Assembly: GCF_006170445.1 (NCBI RefSeq)
Contig: NZ_VCNA01000002.1
Span: forward strand, 124,001-188,000
Length of the DNA: 64,000 nucleotides
Source of the DNA: Brevibacillus dissolubilis
GTDB lineage: Bacteria; Bacillota; Bacilli; Brevibacillales; Brevibacillaceae
Direction of reading: 5' to 3'
Part shown: in pieces, positions 1-12,700 of the stretch
How positions within the stretch are numbered: the first letter of the stretch is position 1
Layout: each line of letters starts with the position of its first letter
Notes under the pieces: generated by a model
The model's input: the letters and a program-made list of their open reading frames with translations, nothing else
Databases searched by the model: none
What the model was told of the DNA's origin: nothing
Made by a program: the position numbers and the translations under genes

Positions 1-761
1 GTATTCATCGTCAGCTTATATGTACGCGCCATCCGGTTGAGCGCTTCTGTTGCTTCTATAGATAAAGGCAGATCGCGCTCCAGCGTGCCAGCTGATGTGT
101 TGCTGTGCCCGGCTGACTGCTGTTGATAAGGCAGTGGCGTCGGATGGCTCATTCCTTGCAAAAATTGACGCCAGAACTGCTCGGCACTATTCAGATCCTG
201 CTTGCGGATCCATGAGATGTATTCGCGGAAAGGACGAGGCTGTGGCAGCCTCAGTTCCTTTCCTTGCAAATACGCTTGATAGTAATCAATCACTTCCTGA
301 TAAACAATCGGGCTGCTCCAGCCGTCGAGAAGCAGATGGTGGAAGCTCCAGATCAGCTGGTATTGGTTTTCCGCTTTTTTGATCAGGGTGACCCGCATCA
401 GGGGGGCTTCGCTCAAGTCGAAGCCCTTCTCTTTTTCTTCCTGCAGCAATTGCTCCAATTTGGCAGCCTGTACGTCTTGGGGATCGAGTGACCAATCCAT
501 GCGCCCAATGGAGAAGGAAACCTTTTCAAAGACAACTTGCAGAGGCTTTTCTACCTCTTCCCAGAGGAAGCCCGTCCGCAGGATTGTGTGACGGGAGATC
601 ACTTTTTGCCATGCTTTCTCATATGCATCTATGTCAAGGTGACCCGTGAAGACGGCCAGGTTCTGCACCGTGTAGGCCCCTGCACCTTCTGCATACAGGG
701 AGTGGAAGAGCATCCCTTCCTGCAATGGGGAAAGTGTATAAAGGTCTGTGAAATCACTCAT
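1..761 (-). CDS. lgrC: NRPS, LgrC-like, N-terminal condensation domain (partial, runs off left edge)
   Basis: This is the start of a third NRPS gene, cut by the left edge after about 253 codons. The visible part is most of a condensation domain. It opens with the C1 motif LSPLQEGMLFHSL and has the active-site C3 motif SFHHLLLDGW (HHxxxDG). Because the gene upstream ends in an epimerization domain, this should be a DCL-type condensation domain that accepts the D-configured hexapeptidyl chain and joins it to residue 7. The ATG lies 7 bp after the TAG of the preceding gene, with GGGGAAG as a ribosome site overlapping that stop, so the two are one operon and probably translationally coupled. Position and partner order correspond to lgrC of linear gramicidin synthetase. 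The gene name is inferred from synteny; nothing of its own adenylation domains is visible. Confidence 0.9.
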   Translation of the reverse strand, partial: MSDFTDLYTLSPLQEGMLFHSLYAEGAGAYTVQNLAVFTGHLDIDAYEKAWQKVISRHTILRTGFLWEEVEKPLQVVFEKVSFSIGRMDWSLDPQDVQAAKLEQLLQEEKEKGFDLSEAPLMRVTLIKKAENQYQLIWSFHHLLLDGWSSPIVYQEVIDYYQAYLQGKELRLPQPRPFREYISWIRKQDLNSAEQFWRQFLQGMSHPTPLPYQQQSAGHSNTSAGTLERDLPLSIEATEALNRMARTYKLTMN

Positions 762-768
762 TGGAAAA

Positions 769-3700
769 CTACTTCCCCTTTCTTTTCTTTAATTTGGAGA
801 GAACCTTGTTCAGCGAAGCTTGACTCAAGTCAGAGTCTTCGAAATCAGCCGCGCTGAAGGTCTGTTTCTGCGCATCAAAACGAATGATGGAACGCAGTGC
901 CTCCATGTAGCCGGCAGCCAGCTTTTCGATCCTGCTGCTGTCGAGTAGCTGTGTATTGTAGATCCACGAGACGATCAGCTTGCCTTCTTCCACCGCGCTT
1001 ACCACGTCGATGAGGTGTGGTCGCTTGGCATCTGGGCTGATATTGGCACCTCTGGACTCGGAGGCGAATCCGAAGAGCGCCTTCTCATCATCCATCTGGT
1101 TGAATTGGCCCAGATAGTTGAAGCTGATCGGTGCATGCGGGATGGACTTCAATCGGGCTGTGACTTCTGCATCTGGACTCAGATAGCGCAGGAGACCATA
1201 GCCAATCCCTTTATTCGGGATGGATTGCAGCTGTTCTTTGATCACCCGCAATGCGTCAACCGGGGATGCTTCCCCCTTATGGTCAAGCAGGACAGGATAC
1301 ATGGAGGTAAACCAGCCTACTGTGCGTGAGAGATCGGTACTCTCCGATAATTCCTCGCGTCCGTGTCCTTCGAGGTGAACGAGGACGCTTGGCTGGCCGC
1401 TCCATTCCGCATGAGCCAAGGAGAGTGCTGTCAATAAGACATCATTGATCTGTGTACGGTAGCGGGTCGGGATCGTCTGCAGAAGCTCATTGGTCTCTTC
1501 GGCGTCCAGCTCCACCTTCCATGTGTCACTATGGCCTTCGAGGTTGAGTGAGTGATCGTACACAGGTGCTTGATAGGTTGCGAGATCTTCGCATGCCGCA
1601 AGCCAGTACGCTTGCTCAGGTAGTACCCGCTCGGATTGCACATAGGCCCGGCATTCTTCTGCCCATTGTTTGTAGGACGTGGTCTTCGGTGCGAGCTGGA
1701 CCTTGCCTGTCGACTCCGCTTGTTCATAAGCAGCTTGCAGGTCTTCGAGGATGATCCGCCATGATACCCCGTCTACAACCAAGTGATGGATGACGATGAG
1801 CAGGCGTCCTTTTTGCTCTGGCCCAAGATCGAAGTGGACGATCCGGAAAATCGGCCCATCCGCCAGATTCAGGCTAGCCTGTGTCTCCTCGGCGATTCTC
1901 TCGATCTCTGCAGTCTGTTCGGCAAGTGCAAGCTGCGTCAGATCAACGGTACGCAGTGGAACCTGCTCAGACCATTCTGCGTGTACCTGCTTCCACTCTC
2001 CATCTGTCTGGGTAAAGCGCAGTCGTAGCGTGTCATGTTGGGCGGTCAGCTGAGCGATCGCTTTTTCAAGCAAAGAGGTGTTCAGCTGACGGTTGACGCT
2101 CACCAGCATGGATTGGTTCCAGTGATGCGGTGTAGGCAGCTCCTGCTCGAAGAACCAAGACTGGATCGGCAAGAAAGCCACTTCCCCGCTCACCAAGCCC
2201 TGTTCCCCTTTGCTGGCCATGCTTTGACCGACGACTTTGGCCAATTCTGCGATGGTTTGGTGATCAAACATATGTTTAGGTGTCAGGCGCAATCCGGACT
2301 GGTTGGCGCGTGCGACGATTTGGATACTGATGATGGAGTCTCCACCCAGTTCAAAGAAGTTATCATGAATGCCGATGCGGTCCATACGAAGCACCGCGCA
2401 CCAGATCTCGGTCAGCTTTTGCTCGATTTGGCTGAGTGGCTCTGCGTGGTCTGGATCGGATTCCACACGTTCGATGACAGGTGCTGGCAATGCTTTGCGA
2501 TCCACCTTGCCATTCGGTGTCAGCGGCAGTGTATCCATGAGGACAAAGGCAGATGGGATCATGTAGTCAGGCAGATGTTCCTTGAAGTAGAGTCGCAGCT
2601 CTTGGGTGCGTACTTCTGCTTCGCTCTCGGCCACTACGTACGCGACCAGTTGCTTTTTGGCCCCATCGTCTTGGCGTACGATGACCACGGCATCTTGTAC
2701 CGCTGGATGCTTGACGAGCAGGGTCTCGATCTCGCCCAGCTCGATACGGAAGCCACGGATTTTGACTTGTTGGTCAATCCGTCCGATGAATTCGATCGTG
2801 CCGTCTGGCAGGTAACGTACCAAGTCACCTGTTTTGTAAAGGCGTGCTTGCGGGTTGTCGCTGAACGGATCGGCGACGAAGCGTTCGGCGGTCATGTCTG
2901 GATTGTTCAGATAGCCTAGCGCCAGACCCGCTCCCCCGATGTATAGCTCGCCTGGTACACCTGTTGGGACAGGCTGCATGTGCTTGTCGAGGATGTAGAC
3001 AGACGTGTTCTGGATCGGACGGCCAATCGGCAAGGATGCCATCTGCTCCGGTAATTCGGTGACCGGATAGCAGCAGGCAAATGTGGTCGTTTCCGTCGGG
3101 CCGTAGCCGTTGATGATCTGCAAGCCGTCGATGGTGAGCGCTTTGCGTACGTGTGGTACGGAGACGACATCACCGCCGACCAGCAGTTGACGGACACCGC
3201 GCAGGTACTCGACTTGGGTGTCGACCAGCAGGGTGAACAATCCGGCGGTCAGCCACATGGTCGTGACTTGATGCTTCTGAACCGCTTCTCCGATCTCTTC
3301 AAGCGATGGCAGATGCGGTGGCATCAGCACCAGCTTGGCTCCGTTCAAGAGCGCTCCCCAGATTTCGAAGGTCGCTGCGTCGAATGAAACGGTTGACGCT
3401 TGGAGGAACACGTCTTTTTCGCTGATCGTGACGAAATTGGTATTCGTAACCAGTCGGACGATCCCACGATGCGGGGTAAGTACCCCTTTTGGTGTCCCGG
3501 TAGATCCGGAGGTGTAGATGACATAGGCGAGTCGGTCTGAAGTCGCGCCCTCGATGGACGGGGCTTCTGTGGACTCTTGCGCGATGGCGTTCCAATCACG
3601 GTCCAGGCAGATCACGGTGCGCTCCCCAACCGGCAGCTTCCCGATCAAGTCGGCTTGGGTCAGAAGAATGGATACCTGTGCATCCTCCATCATGTAAGCC

Positions 3701-6700
3701 AGACGCTCCTGTGGATAAGCTGGATCAAGCGGGACGTATGCGCCGCCTGCTTTGAGGATACCGAGCAGACCTGCGATCATCTCAACCGAACGCTCTGCGG
3801 AAATCCCGACCAACGAGCCCGTTCCGACGCCCATCTTGCACAGATAGTTCGCCACCTGATTGGCCCGACGCTCCAACTCTGCATAGCTGATCGTCTCATC
3901 ACCTGCGGCGATTGCCGGACGGTCATGCCAGTTCGTTGCTGCTTCGTGGAAAAGTTGGTCTACGGTTTTCTCACGCAGTTCGTTTGTGCTTGTCTGACTC
4001 CACTCGGTCAACAGGGTCTCGTTCTCTGTGGTTGACAGTAGTGGCAAGCGATCAATGCTTCTCTCTGGATTCACCGCGATTTCGTTAAGCAGTCTGTCAA
4101 AATGCGTGGTCATCCGTGTGATCGTCTCTGCGTCAAACAAGGCGGTATTGTATTCAAACATCGCTCTTAAGCCGTCTTCTTCCTCATACATCGTCAGCGT
4201 CAGGTCAAATTTGGACGTAACCAAATGTTCACTGTTATCAAACGGAGTGAGGCTCACACCTGCTGTTTCCGGTAAGGCCGCATCGAAGTTCTGCAGGACA
4301 AACATCACTTGGAACAGCGGTGAGTAGCTCAGGCTTCTTTCCAATTGAAGCTCATCGACCAGCTTCTCAAACGGCAGGTCTTGATGGGCATAGGCTTCCA
4401 GCGAGGTCTCGCGTACACGCGCCAACAGCTCACGGAACGTCGGTTCACCGGACAGGTCGGTACGGAGCACCAGCGTGTTGACGAAGAATCCGATCAGGCC
4501 TTCTGTCTCCTGACGGTTGCGGCCGGCGACCGGACTGCCCACCAAGATGTCAGGCTGACCGGAGTAGCGGTACAGCAGGGTCTGATAGGCGGCGAGCAAG
4601 GTCATGAACAGGGTAGCGTTTTCGTTGCGGCTTAGGGTCTGGAGACGGTGCAGGAGGTCTTTTGGCAGGAGCACCGTATATTGGGCACCCTCGTAGCTCT
4701 GGGCGGCAGGACGCGGACGGTCTGTCGGCAATTGCAGGACAGGTTCACTTCCGCTTAATTTTTGCTTCCAGTAAGCAAGCTGCTGCTCCAGTGTCTCCCC
4801 GCTCAGCCATTCGCGCTGCCATGCCGCGAAGTCCGCATATTGGATTGGCAGAGCGGTCAGTGTAGCTTCTTCCCCTTGGCAGAACGCTTCGTAGAGGGCG
4901 GTCAGCTCCCGGAGGAATACCCCTATTGACCAGCCGTCTGAGATGATGTGGTGCATGTTGAACAGGAAGATGTATTCTTCTTCGCCGATACGGATCAGGC
5001 TGGTGCGAAGCAGTGGGCCATGGCCGAGATCAAATGGACGGCGGGCATCTTCAGCCATCAGGCGTTGTACCTCTGCCTCCTGCTCTTCACTCGCCAGGTC
5101 TCGCAGATCAACCAGCTCCAGTGTCCAATCGGTATCAGGGTGAATCACCTGTACGGCATGTCCGTCATGATCGGTAAACGTAGTCCGCAGACTTTCGTGA
5201 CGGGCGATGATAGCTTCCAGACTTCTTCTCCATGCCTCGATGTTGACATTACCACTGAGGCGAAGCGCTCCCGGAATGTTGTACAGCGCATGTTCCGGCA
5301 TGAAGCGGTCGAAGAACCAGAGACGCTGCTGGGCAAAAGAGAGCGGCAGCTGTTGCTCACGGGATACAGCTGGAATCGGTGTGAGTGCTGTCTCCTCATC
5401 ACCTTGGATGAGTGAAGCTACTCTACGGCTCAGTTCGGCTACAGTTGCCTGCTCGAACAGAGTCCGCAGCTGCACATTCACACCGAATGCTTCACGCAGG
5501 CGGGAGACGACTTGGGTCGCGAGCAGTGAATGGCCTCCGAGTTCAAAGAAGTTGTCGTGGATTCCGACTTGTGGTACGAGCAGGATGTCCGACCAGATCG
5601 TGGCGATCATCTCTTCCATCGGATTGCGTGGAGCGACATATCCCCGCTCTGTCGTGACCGCGCTCCAGTCTGGCTCAGGCAACAGCTTGCGGTCGATTTT
5701 GCCGTTCGGGGTCAGTGGCATCGCTTCGAGCCAGACCAACAGCGACGGTACCATGAACTCAGGCAGCTTGGCTTTGAGCCAGCGATTCAATTCCTTGATT
5801 TCTTCAGCTGTTTGATCCTCTGAGGCGGTCAGGTAGGCGACCAGACGCTTGTCGCCAGTCGGGTTCTCGCGTGCCATGACGACGGCTTCCTGTACGACTG
5901 GATGCTGGCGAAGTACCGCTTCCAGCTCACCCAGCTCGATGCGGTAGCCACGGACTTTTACCTGATGGTCGATCCGTCCGAGGTACTCGATCTGGGTGTC
6001 CGGCAGATAGCGAACGAGGTCACCTGTCTTGTACATCCGTGCCTGTGGATCGGTGGAGAACGGATTTGGCAGGAAGCGCTCTGCGGTCAGGTCTGGGCGG
6101 TGCAGATAGCCACGTGCGAGACCGTCCCCTGCGATATAGAGCTCACCCGGCAATCCGGCTGGTACCGGCTGCATGTGGGCGTCTAAGATATAGACTTGGG
6201 TATTGCTGAGCGGGCGTCCGATTGTCGGTTCAGTATCCGCACCCTTTTGCACCAAGGAATAGGTGGAGTAGGTGGTATCTTCGGACGGGCCGTAGAGGTT
6301 GTATACTTTTTCGATATGGTCACGCTCGTACAGCTGTTGGGACAACGTGTTGGACAGTGGTTCCCCTGCGAGGTTGACGACCCGCACCGTTGTCGGGATC
6401 GCGTCGATTCGCAATAGCTCACGCGCGGCAGATGGTACGGTGTTGATCAAGGTCACTTCATCAGCGGCAGGCAGGCTGGCGAGGTGCAGCGCATTGTCTG
6501 CAAGAATCAATTTGCCGCCTCTGCTCAACGTGGAGAAGATCTCGAAGACGGACAGGTCAAAACAGATTGAAGTGACTGCCAGCACCCCTTGCATCTCCTC
6601 GGCTGAGAAGGTCTGTTCGGCCCATGCGAGGAAGGCGATCACACTGCGGTGCTCGATGGCGACCCCTTTTGGATTGCCAGTGGAGCCTGAGGTGTAGATG

Positions 6701-9700
6701 ACATACGCCAGATTGTTGATCTTCGTCTGATTCTCCAGATTATCTGTCGGCTGCAGGGCGATCTGCTCCCAGTCGGTGTCAAGACGGATGATCTGTGCCT
6801 GATGCTGTGGCAGACCTGCCACCAGACTTTCCTGTGTGAGTAAGACAGGGGCTTTGGCATCTGCCAGCATGTAGGCGATCCGATCCTGTGGATAAGCCGG
6901 GTCAATCGGTACGTAGGCTCCGCCTGCTTTGATGATGGCGAGCAGTCCGACGATCATCTCTACTGTTCGTTCGGTGCAGACACCGACCAGTACTTCCGGC
7001 CCGATGCCTTGCTTACGCAGATAATGTGCCAGTTGGTTGGCCCGCTGGTTCAGCTGGTTGTAGGTCAGGCGTTCTTCCCCGACGATCAAGGCGATCTCAT
7101 CAGGCGTACGCTCGGCCTGACGCTCCACCAGTTGATGCATCATCAGGTCGCGGGAATACTCCTGTGCGGTGTGATTCCACTCGACGAGCAGCTTGTGCTG
7201 CTCCTCCTCGCTTACGAGTGTCAGCGAAGAGAGCTTCTGCTGCGGCTCTCTGACCATCTCTTCGAGGGCGATGGACAGATGGGTGAGAACCTTCTCTACC
7301 GCAGACGGGTCAAAACGGTTGGTGTCATAGATCAGTTTCAGCAGCGTCTCTGCCCCTGGGCTTGCTACCAGTGTCAGCGGATAGTTGGTCTGCTCGACCG
7401 CCTGTACATCGGTGAGATCGAGATCCAGCTCCTGCTGTTCGCCGATCGGACCGACCAGATAGTTTTCGAAGACGAGAATGCTGTCAAAGAGGGACGTCCC
7501 GCGTGGCATATCGCTCCAGCCCTGTACATCCACTAAGGAGGTGAATTCATACTGGCGCATCTCCAGCTGATTGTTTTGGAGAGTGGTCAGCCAGTTGAGC
7601 ACGGTATCTTCTGGATCGAGCCAGACACGCAATGGCAGTGTGTTGATGAACAGACCAATCATGTCTTGAACGCCGGCCAGATCGGTCGGACGGCCTGAGC
7701 CTGTCGCCCCGAACAAAATATCCTGCTCCCCGCTGTAGCGGCTGAGGATCAATGCCCATGCACCCTGTACAAGCGTATTGAACGTCACATGATAGGTGCG
7801 AGCAAATGACTGCAGTCGGTTGGTCACATCTGCTGGTACATAGATGGATTGCTCCGCGTAGACCTTTTCTTGCAGCGAGGTGCTTCCAGCCCTACCCATG
7901 CCAAGCGGTGTCGGAGTGGTGAAGCCACGCAGCTGGGAGTGCCAGTACTCTTGGGCTTCCTGCTGGTCGCGGCCTTGCAGCCATGCGATATAGTGGGCAA
8001 ACGGTGGAACCGCCCCAAGCCCTGCTTCTCTGCCTTCGACAATGGCACGATAATAGGTCTGCCAATCACCAAGCACTAACGGTGTGCTCCAGCCATCCAG
8101 CAGCACGTGGTGGAAGCTCCAGACGAACCGATACTCGTCGTCACCAAAACGGATCAGCGCCCAACGCATCAGTGGTGCTGTGGTGATGTCAAAGCTACGC
8201 TTGCGGTCATCCGCCAAGTAAGCTTGCAGCTTCTCTTCCCGCTCTGCTTCCGGTACCCCACGCCAGTCGTGATGCTCGATCACGGCACTAACGTTTTTGC
8301 GAACGATCTGATGTGGCTGTTCCAAGCCTTCCCAGATAAAGGAGGTACGCAGGATCGCGTGGCGCTCGACTACCTTTTGCCATGCCTGTTCAAAAGCCTC
8401 GACATCAAGCTTGGTGCTGCACTTCATCGCCAGCTGGACGACATAATCGCCACCGTCTTGGGCGTACAGCGAGTGGAACAGCATCCCTTCCTGCAGCGGT
8501 GTCAGCGGATAGACATTCTCGATCTGGCGGTCTTGGCCCAGATAACGGTCGATGCTTCGCTGATTCAATCGGGCAAGTGGGAAGTCAGACGCTGTGTAGC
8601 CGCCAGCCTCTTCTGTGCGGCAATGCGCGATGATCTCACGCAGGGCTTGCATATATTCGTGTGCCAGCTTCTCCAGTGTGTCGCTCTGGAATGTTGCGCG
8701 GCTGTACATCCATGTCACTTGCAGTTGATCGCCCATGATTGAGCTGTTGACATCGATCAGATGGGCCCGTTGCTCTGCGCCGTACACATTGCGATCAGAC
8801 CAGTTCGGGATCAGCTGGTAAAGAGCGGCTTCGTCTGTGCGTGCTTGGCCGAATTGCCCCAGATAGTTGAAGCTGATCGGCGGTTGCGGCAGGGACTGGT
8901 GATCTGCATCTGCGCTTTCAGCTTCCTGCGTTTGATCCCGCAGATAACGGCTGATGCCGTAGGTGATCCCTTTGTCCGGAATCTGGCGAAGCTGTTCCTT
9001 CACGGACTTCAGCGTATCGCCCCATGTCTTCGCTGGCTCCATCCGCAAAAGAACTGGATACATGCTGGTAAACCAGCCAACGGTCCGGGAGAGGTCTGCA
9101 CCTTCGATGATCCCTTCGCGGCCATGCCCTTCCATCGTGAGATAGAGTCGGTTCTGATTGGTCCAGCCGCAGATGACTTTGGTTAATGCGCTGAGCAGCA
9201 CGTCATTCATCTGTGTGCGGTACTTGGATGGGATCTCCTGCAGCAGTGCCTGCGTCTCTTCTGCATCGAGTGCGAGAGTGATCTGCACGGTATCTGCTTC
9301 TGTATTGAAACCCTCTGCATGATCGGCGGTCAGGGTCGGCAAATTGGTTGCATCCAGCTTGTTCCAGTAATCTGGCAGATCAACCGTCTGTGCATACGCG
9401 GTCAGCTGCTCCGACCACTGCTTGAACGATGTGGTTTTCGCCGGGAGTCGTACCTCTTGTCCGTTGCTCACCTGCTGATAGGCCAGTTGCAAATCTTCCA
9501 TAATAATGCGCCAGGACACACCATCTACTGCCATGTGATGAATCGCGATAAACAGACGGTCATCATGTCCTGTACCGGACTGGAAGTATACGGCTCGTAC
9601 CAGCGGGCCATCGGTCAGATTCAGACTTGCCTGTGCCTCATCTGCGATCTCTCTCATGCGGCTCTCTTGCTCCGTGACCGCGAGATCTGCCAGATTTTCC

Positions 9701-12700
9701 ACCTGTAACGGAACTGTATCGGTAAGCCCGGCATTTACCTGCTCCCACACCCCATTGACTTGCTGGATACGCAGACGCAGTGCATCATGGTGTTGCAAAA
9801 GGGCTGCCAACGCCTTCTCCAGCTTCGCCGGATCAAGCGGGTTGTGGATGGCAAGCATCACGGATTGATTCCAGTGATGGATATTGGCATGCTCCTGATC
9901 TACGAACCACTTTTGAATCGGTGTAAATGGTACCTCACCCGTCACGACGCTCTGTTCGGCCAGTACCTGTGGTTTTTCTTCCACAGTCTGTACGGTAACA
10001 GCAAGCTCGGCGATAGTCTGGTGATCAAACACATGCTTCGGAGTGATCAGCAGGCCGGATTGTTTCGCCTTGGAGACGATCTGGATACACAGGATGGAAT
10101 CCCCACCCAGTTCAAAAAAGTTATCGTGTACGCCAATCTGCTCGACGCCCAATACCTGCTTCCAGATCTCGGCCATCTGCTTCTCGATCAGGGTCGTAGG
10201 CTCGATGAACGCTCCGTCCAAGCCGGGAGTTGAGTAATCCGGTACTGGCAAAGCCTTGCGATCTACTTTGCCATTCGGAGTCAACGGCAGGCTGTCCATG
10301 ATGACGAAGGCGGACGGAACCATGTAATCCGGCAAGGTTTCTTTGAGTGCGAGACGCAGGCTGCTTCCTTCGATCTCCTGCCCGGCATCCAAGACGATAT
10401 AGGCAATCAGACGCTTGTTGCCCGGCATATCTTCGCGGACGGTCACGACGGTCTCACGGATGCCTGCCTGTGCGTACAGGGCGGTCTCAATCTCACCCAA
10501 CTCCACGCGGAAGCCACGGATGCTCACCTGATTGTCAGCACGGCCGATGAACTCGATCGTGCCGTCTGCGAGGTAGCGCACCAGGTCGCCTGTCCGATAG
10601 AGGCTTGCACCTGATTTGCCAGCGAACGGATCTGCGACGAACCGCTCTGCTGTCAGGTCGGGACGGTTCAGATAACCGCGGGCCACGCTGCCACCCCCGA
10701 TATACAGCTCTCCGACCACTCCGATTGGGACAGGCTGCCTATAATCATCGAGGACATACACCTGTACATGATCAATCGGTCTGCCAATCGTAGGCGCTGC
10801 CGTCTGACCTGCCTGTACAGGAACGATTCCAGCTGTTGCGACGACCGTATTTTCCGTTGGGCCATAATGGTTGATCAGGGTAAATGGCAGATGTGGCGCC
10901 GGGTATTGATGCAGCTTGTCCCCGCCGGTGAGCAGGTAACGCAGTGCGGTGTCAGTCGGCCAATCGAGTGTCAGCATGTTTTCTGCCAGCGCTGTCGGCA
11001 GGAAGCTGATCGTCACGTTCTTCTCGACCATCCAGTCGCGCAGCTGTTCTGGTGACAGACGGATTTCCTCTGGCGGCAGATGGATGGCGGCCCCTTTGGT
11101 CAGGTACGGCCAGATTTCCCAGACCGATGCGTCAAAAGCAGTCCCGGCCATCTGTGTCGCATGATCGGCTGGCGTCACGTCATATGCACGTTGGTGCCAA
11201 CGGACGAGATGAAGCAGAGAACCGTGTTCGATTTCTACCCCTTTTGGCAATCCGGTTGAGCCTGAGGTGTAGATCACATAGGCGAGGCTCTCTGGTGTCA
11301 GCTTCGTCTCAGGCGCCTGTTCGCTCTCCTCTGCGATGATGGAATAATCACGATCCAGACAGATCAGCTTGGCTGCGCCCTCGGGAAGCTTGTCCAGCAG
11401 ACGCTCTTGGGTAAGGACGATCTGCATCTGTGCATCCTGCATCATGTAAGCGAGACGGTCTTGCGGATACGCCGGGTCCATCGGGACATAGGCGCCGCCT
11501 GCTTTGATGATCCCAAGCAGTCCGACGAACATCTCGACCGAACGCTCGACGCAGATCCCCACCAGTGACTCAGAGCCGATCCCCTGTTTTTGCAGGTAAT
11601 GGGCCAGCTGATTGGCACGGCGATCAAGCATGTCATAGGTGATCGAACCGCTTCCCTCGAGCACGGCTGGCTGGTTCGGATGCTGGGCGACCACTTTCTG
11701 GAACAGCTCGAGAACCGTATTTACACTCGCGTCTGTTGCCCCAGCGGCGGTTGCCACATCGGTATGGTTTAGGGTCTGGAGCAGATGGGCTTTCTCCGAC
11801 TCCTGCATGATCGGCAAAAGACCGATTTTTTGCTTCGGCTGCTGCACGATTGAGGTAAGTAAGGTGGACATGTGTCCTGCCATCCGCTCAACCGTCGTGG
11901 TGTCAAACAGATCGGTACTGTACTCCAGCACACCCTGCATGCCATCCTCGCCTTCGATCATGGTCAGGGACAGATCGAACTTGGAGGTCTGGTTCGCGGT
12001 GAATTCCAGAGGTTGAATCGAGATGGTGTCTTGCTCACGTACACCAGTAGAAGCGTTTTGTACGGAGAACATCACTTGGAACAGCGGCGAGTAGCTCAGG
12101 CTGCGTTCCAGCTGCAGCTCATCGACCAATTTTTCGAACGGCACATCCTGATTAGAAAACGCATCGAAAGCCGTCTCACGCACGCGGGACATGACATCGA
12201 GGAAGGTAGACTCACCAGACATCTGTGTGCGCAAGGCCAGCGTGTTGACGAAGAAACCGATCAGCCCTTCGATATCTTGGCGATTCCGTCCCGCAACAGG
12301 AGTACCGACGATGATGTCCTCTGTGGATGTATAGCGGTACAACAAGCTTTTAAATGCTGCTAAAAGCGTCATGTACAGGGTTACGCCCTCTTGACGGCTC
12401 AGGGCATGCAGCTTGAGAGCTACCTCACGAGGCACGGTAAAGCGGACTTGCGAGCCCTGATAGCTCTGAACCGGCGGTCGTGGACGGTCTGTCGGCAGAG
12501 GCAGGATTGGCTCAGCGCCACCCAACTGCTTCTTCCAGTAACCCAGTTGATTCTCGACGACTTCATTCTGAAGGGTACCGCGCTGCCAAGCTGCGAAGTC
12601 CGCGTATTGGATCGGCAGCTCAGATAATGCTGGCTCTTGGCCTTTGGCATAGGAATCGTACAGGGCACCCAGCTCGTCGACGAGGATATCCATCGACCAA

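Noticed and set aside
2035-2919. Long open frame on the plus strand opposite the LgrB-like gene
   Set aside because: It is a GC-rich antisense shadow of NRPS codons; no ribosome site and no protein-like composition. The same holds for 18575-19480 and 62138-63127 (plus).
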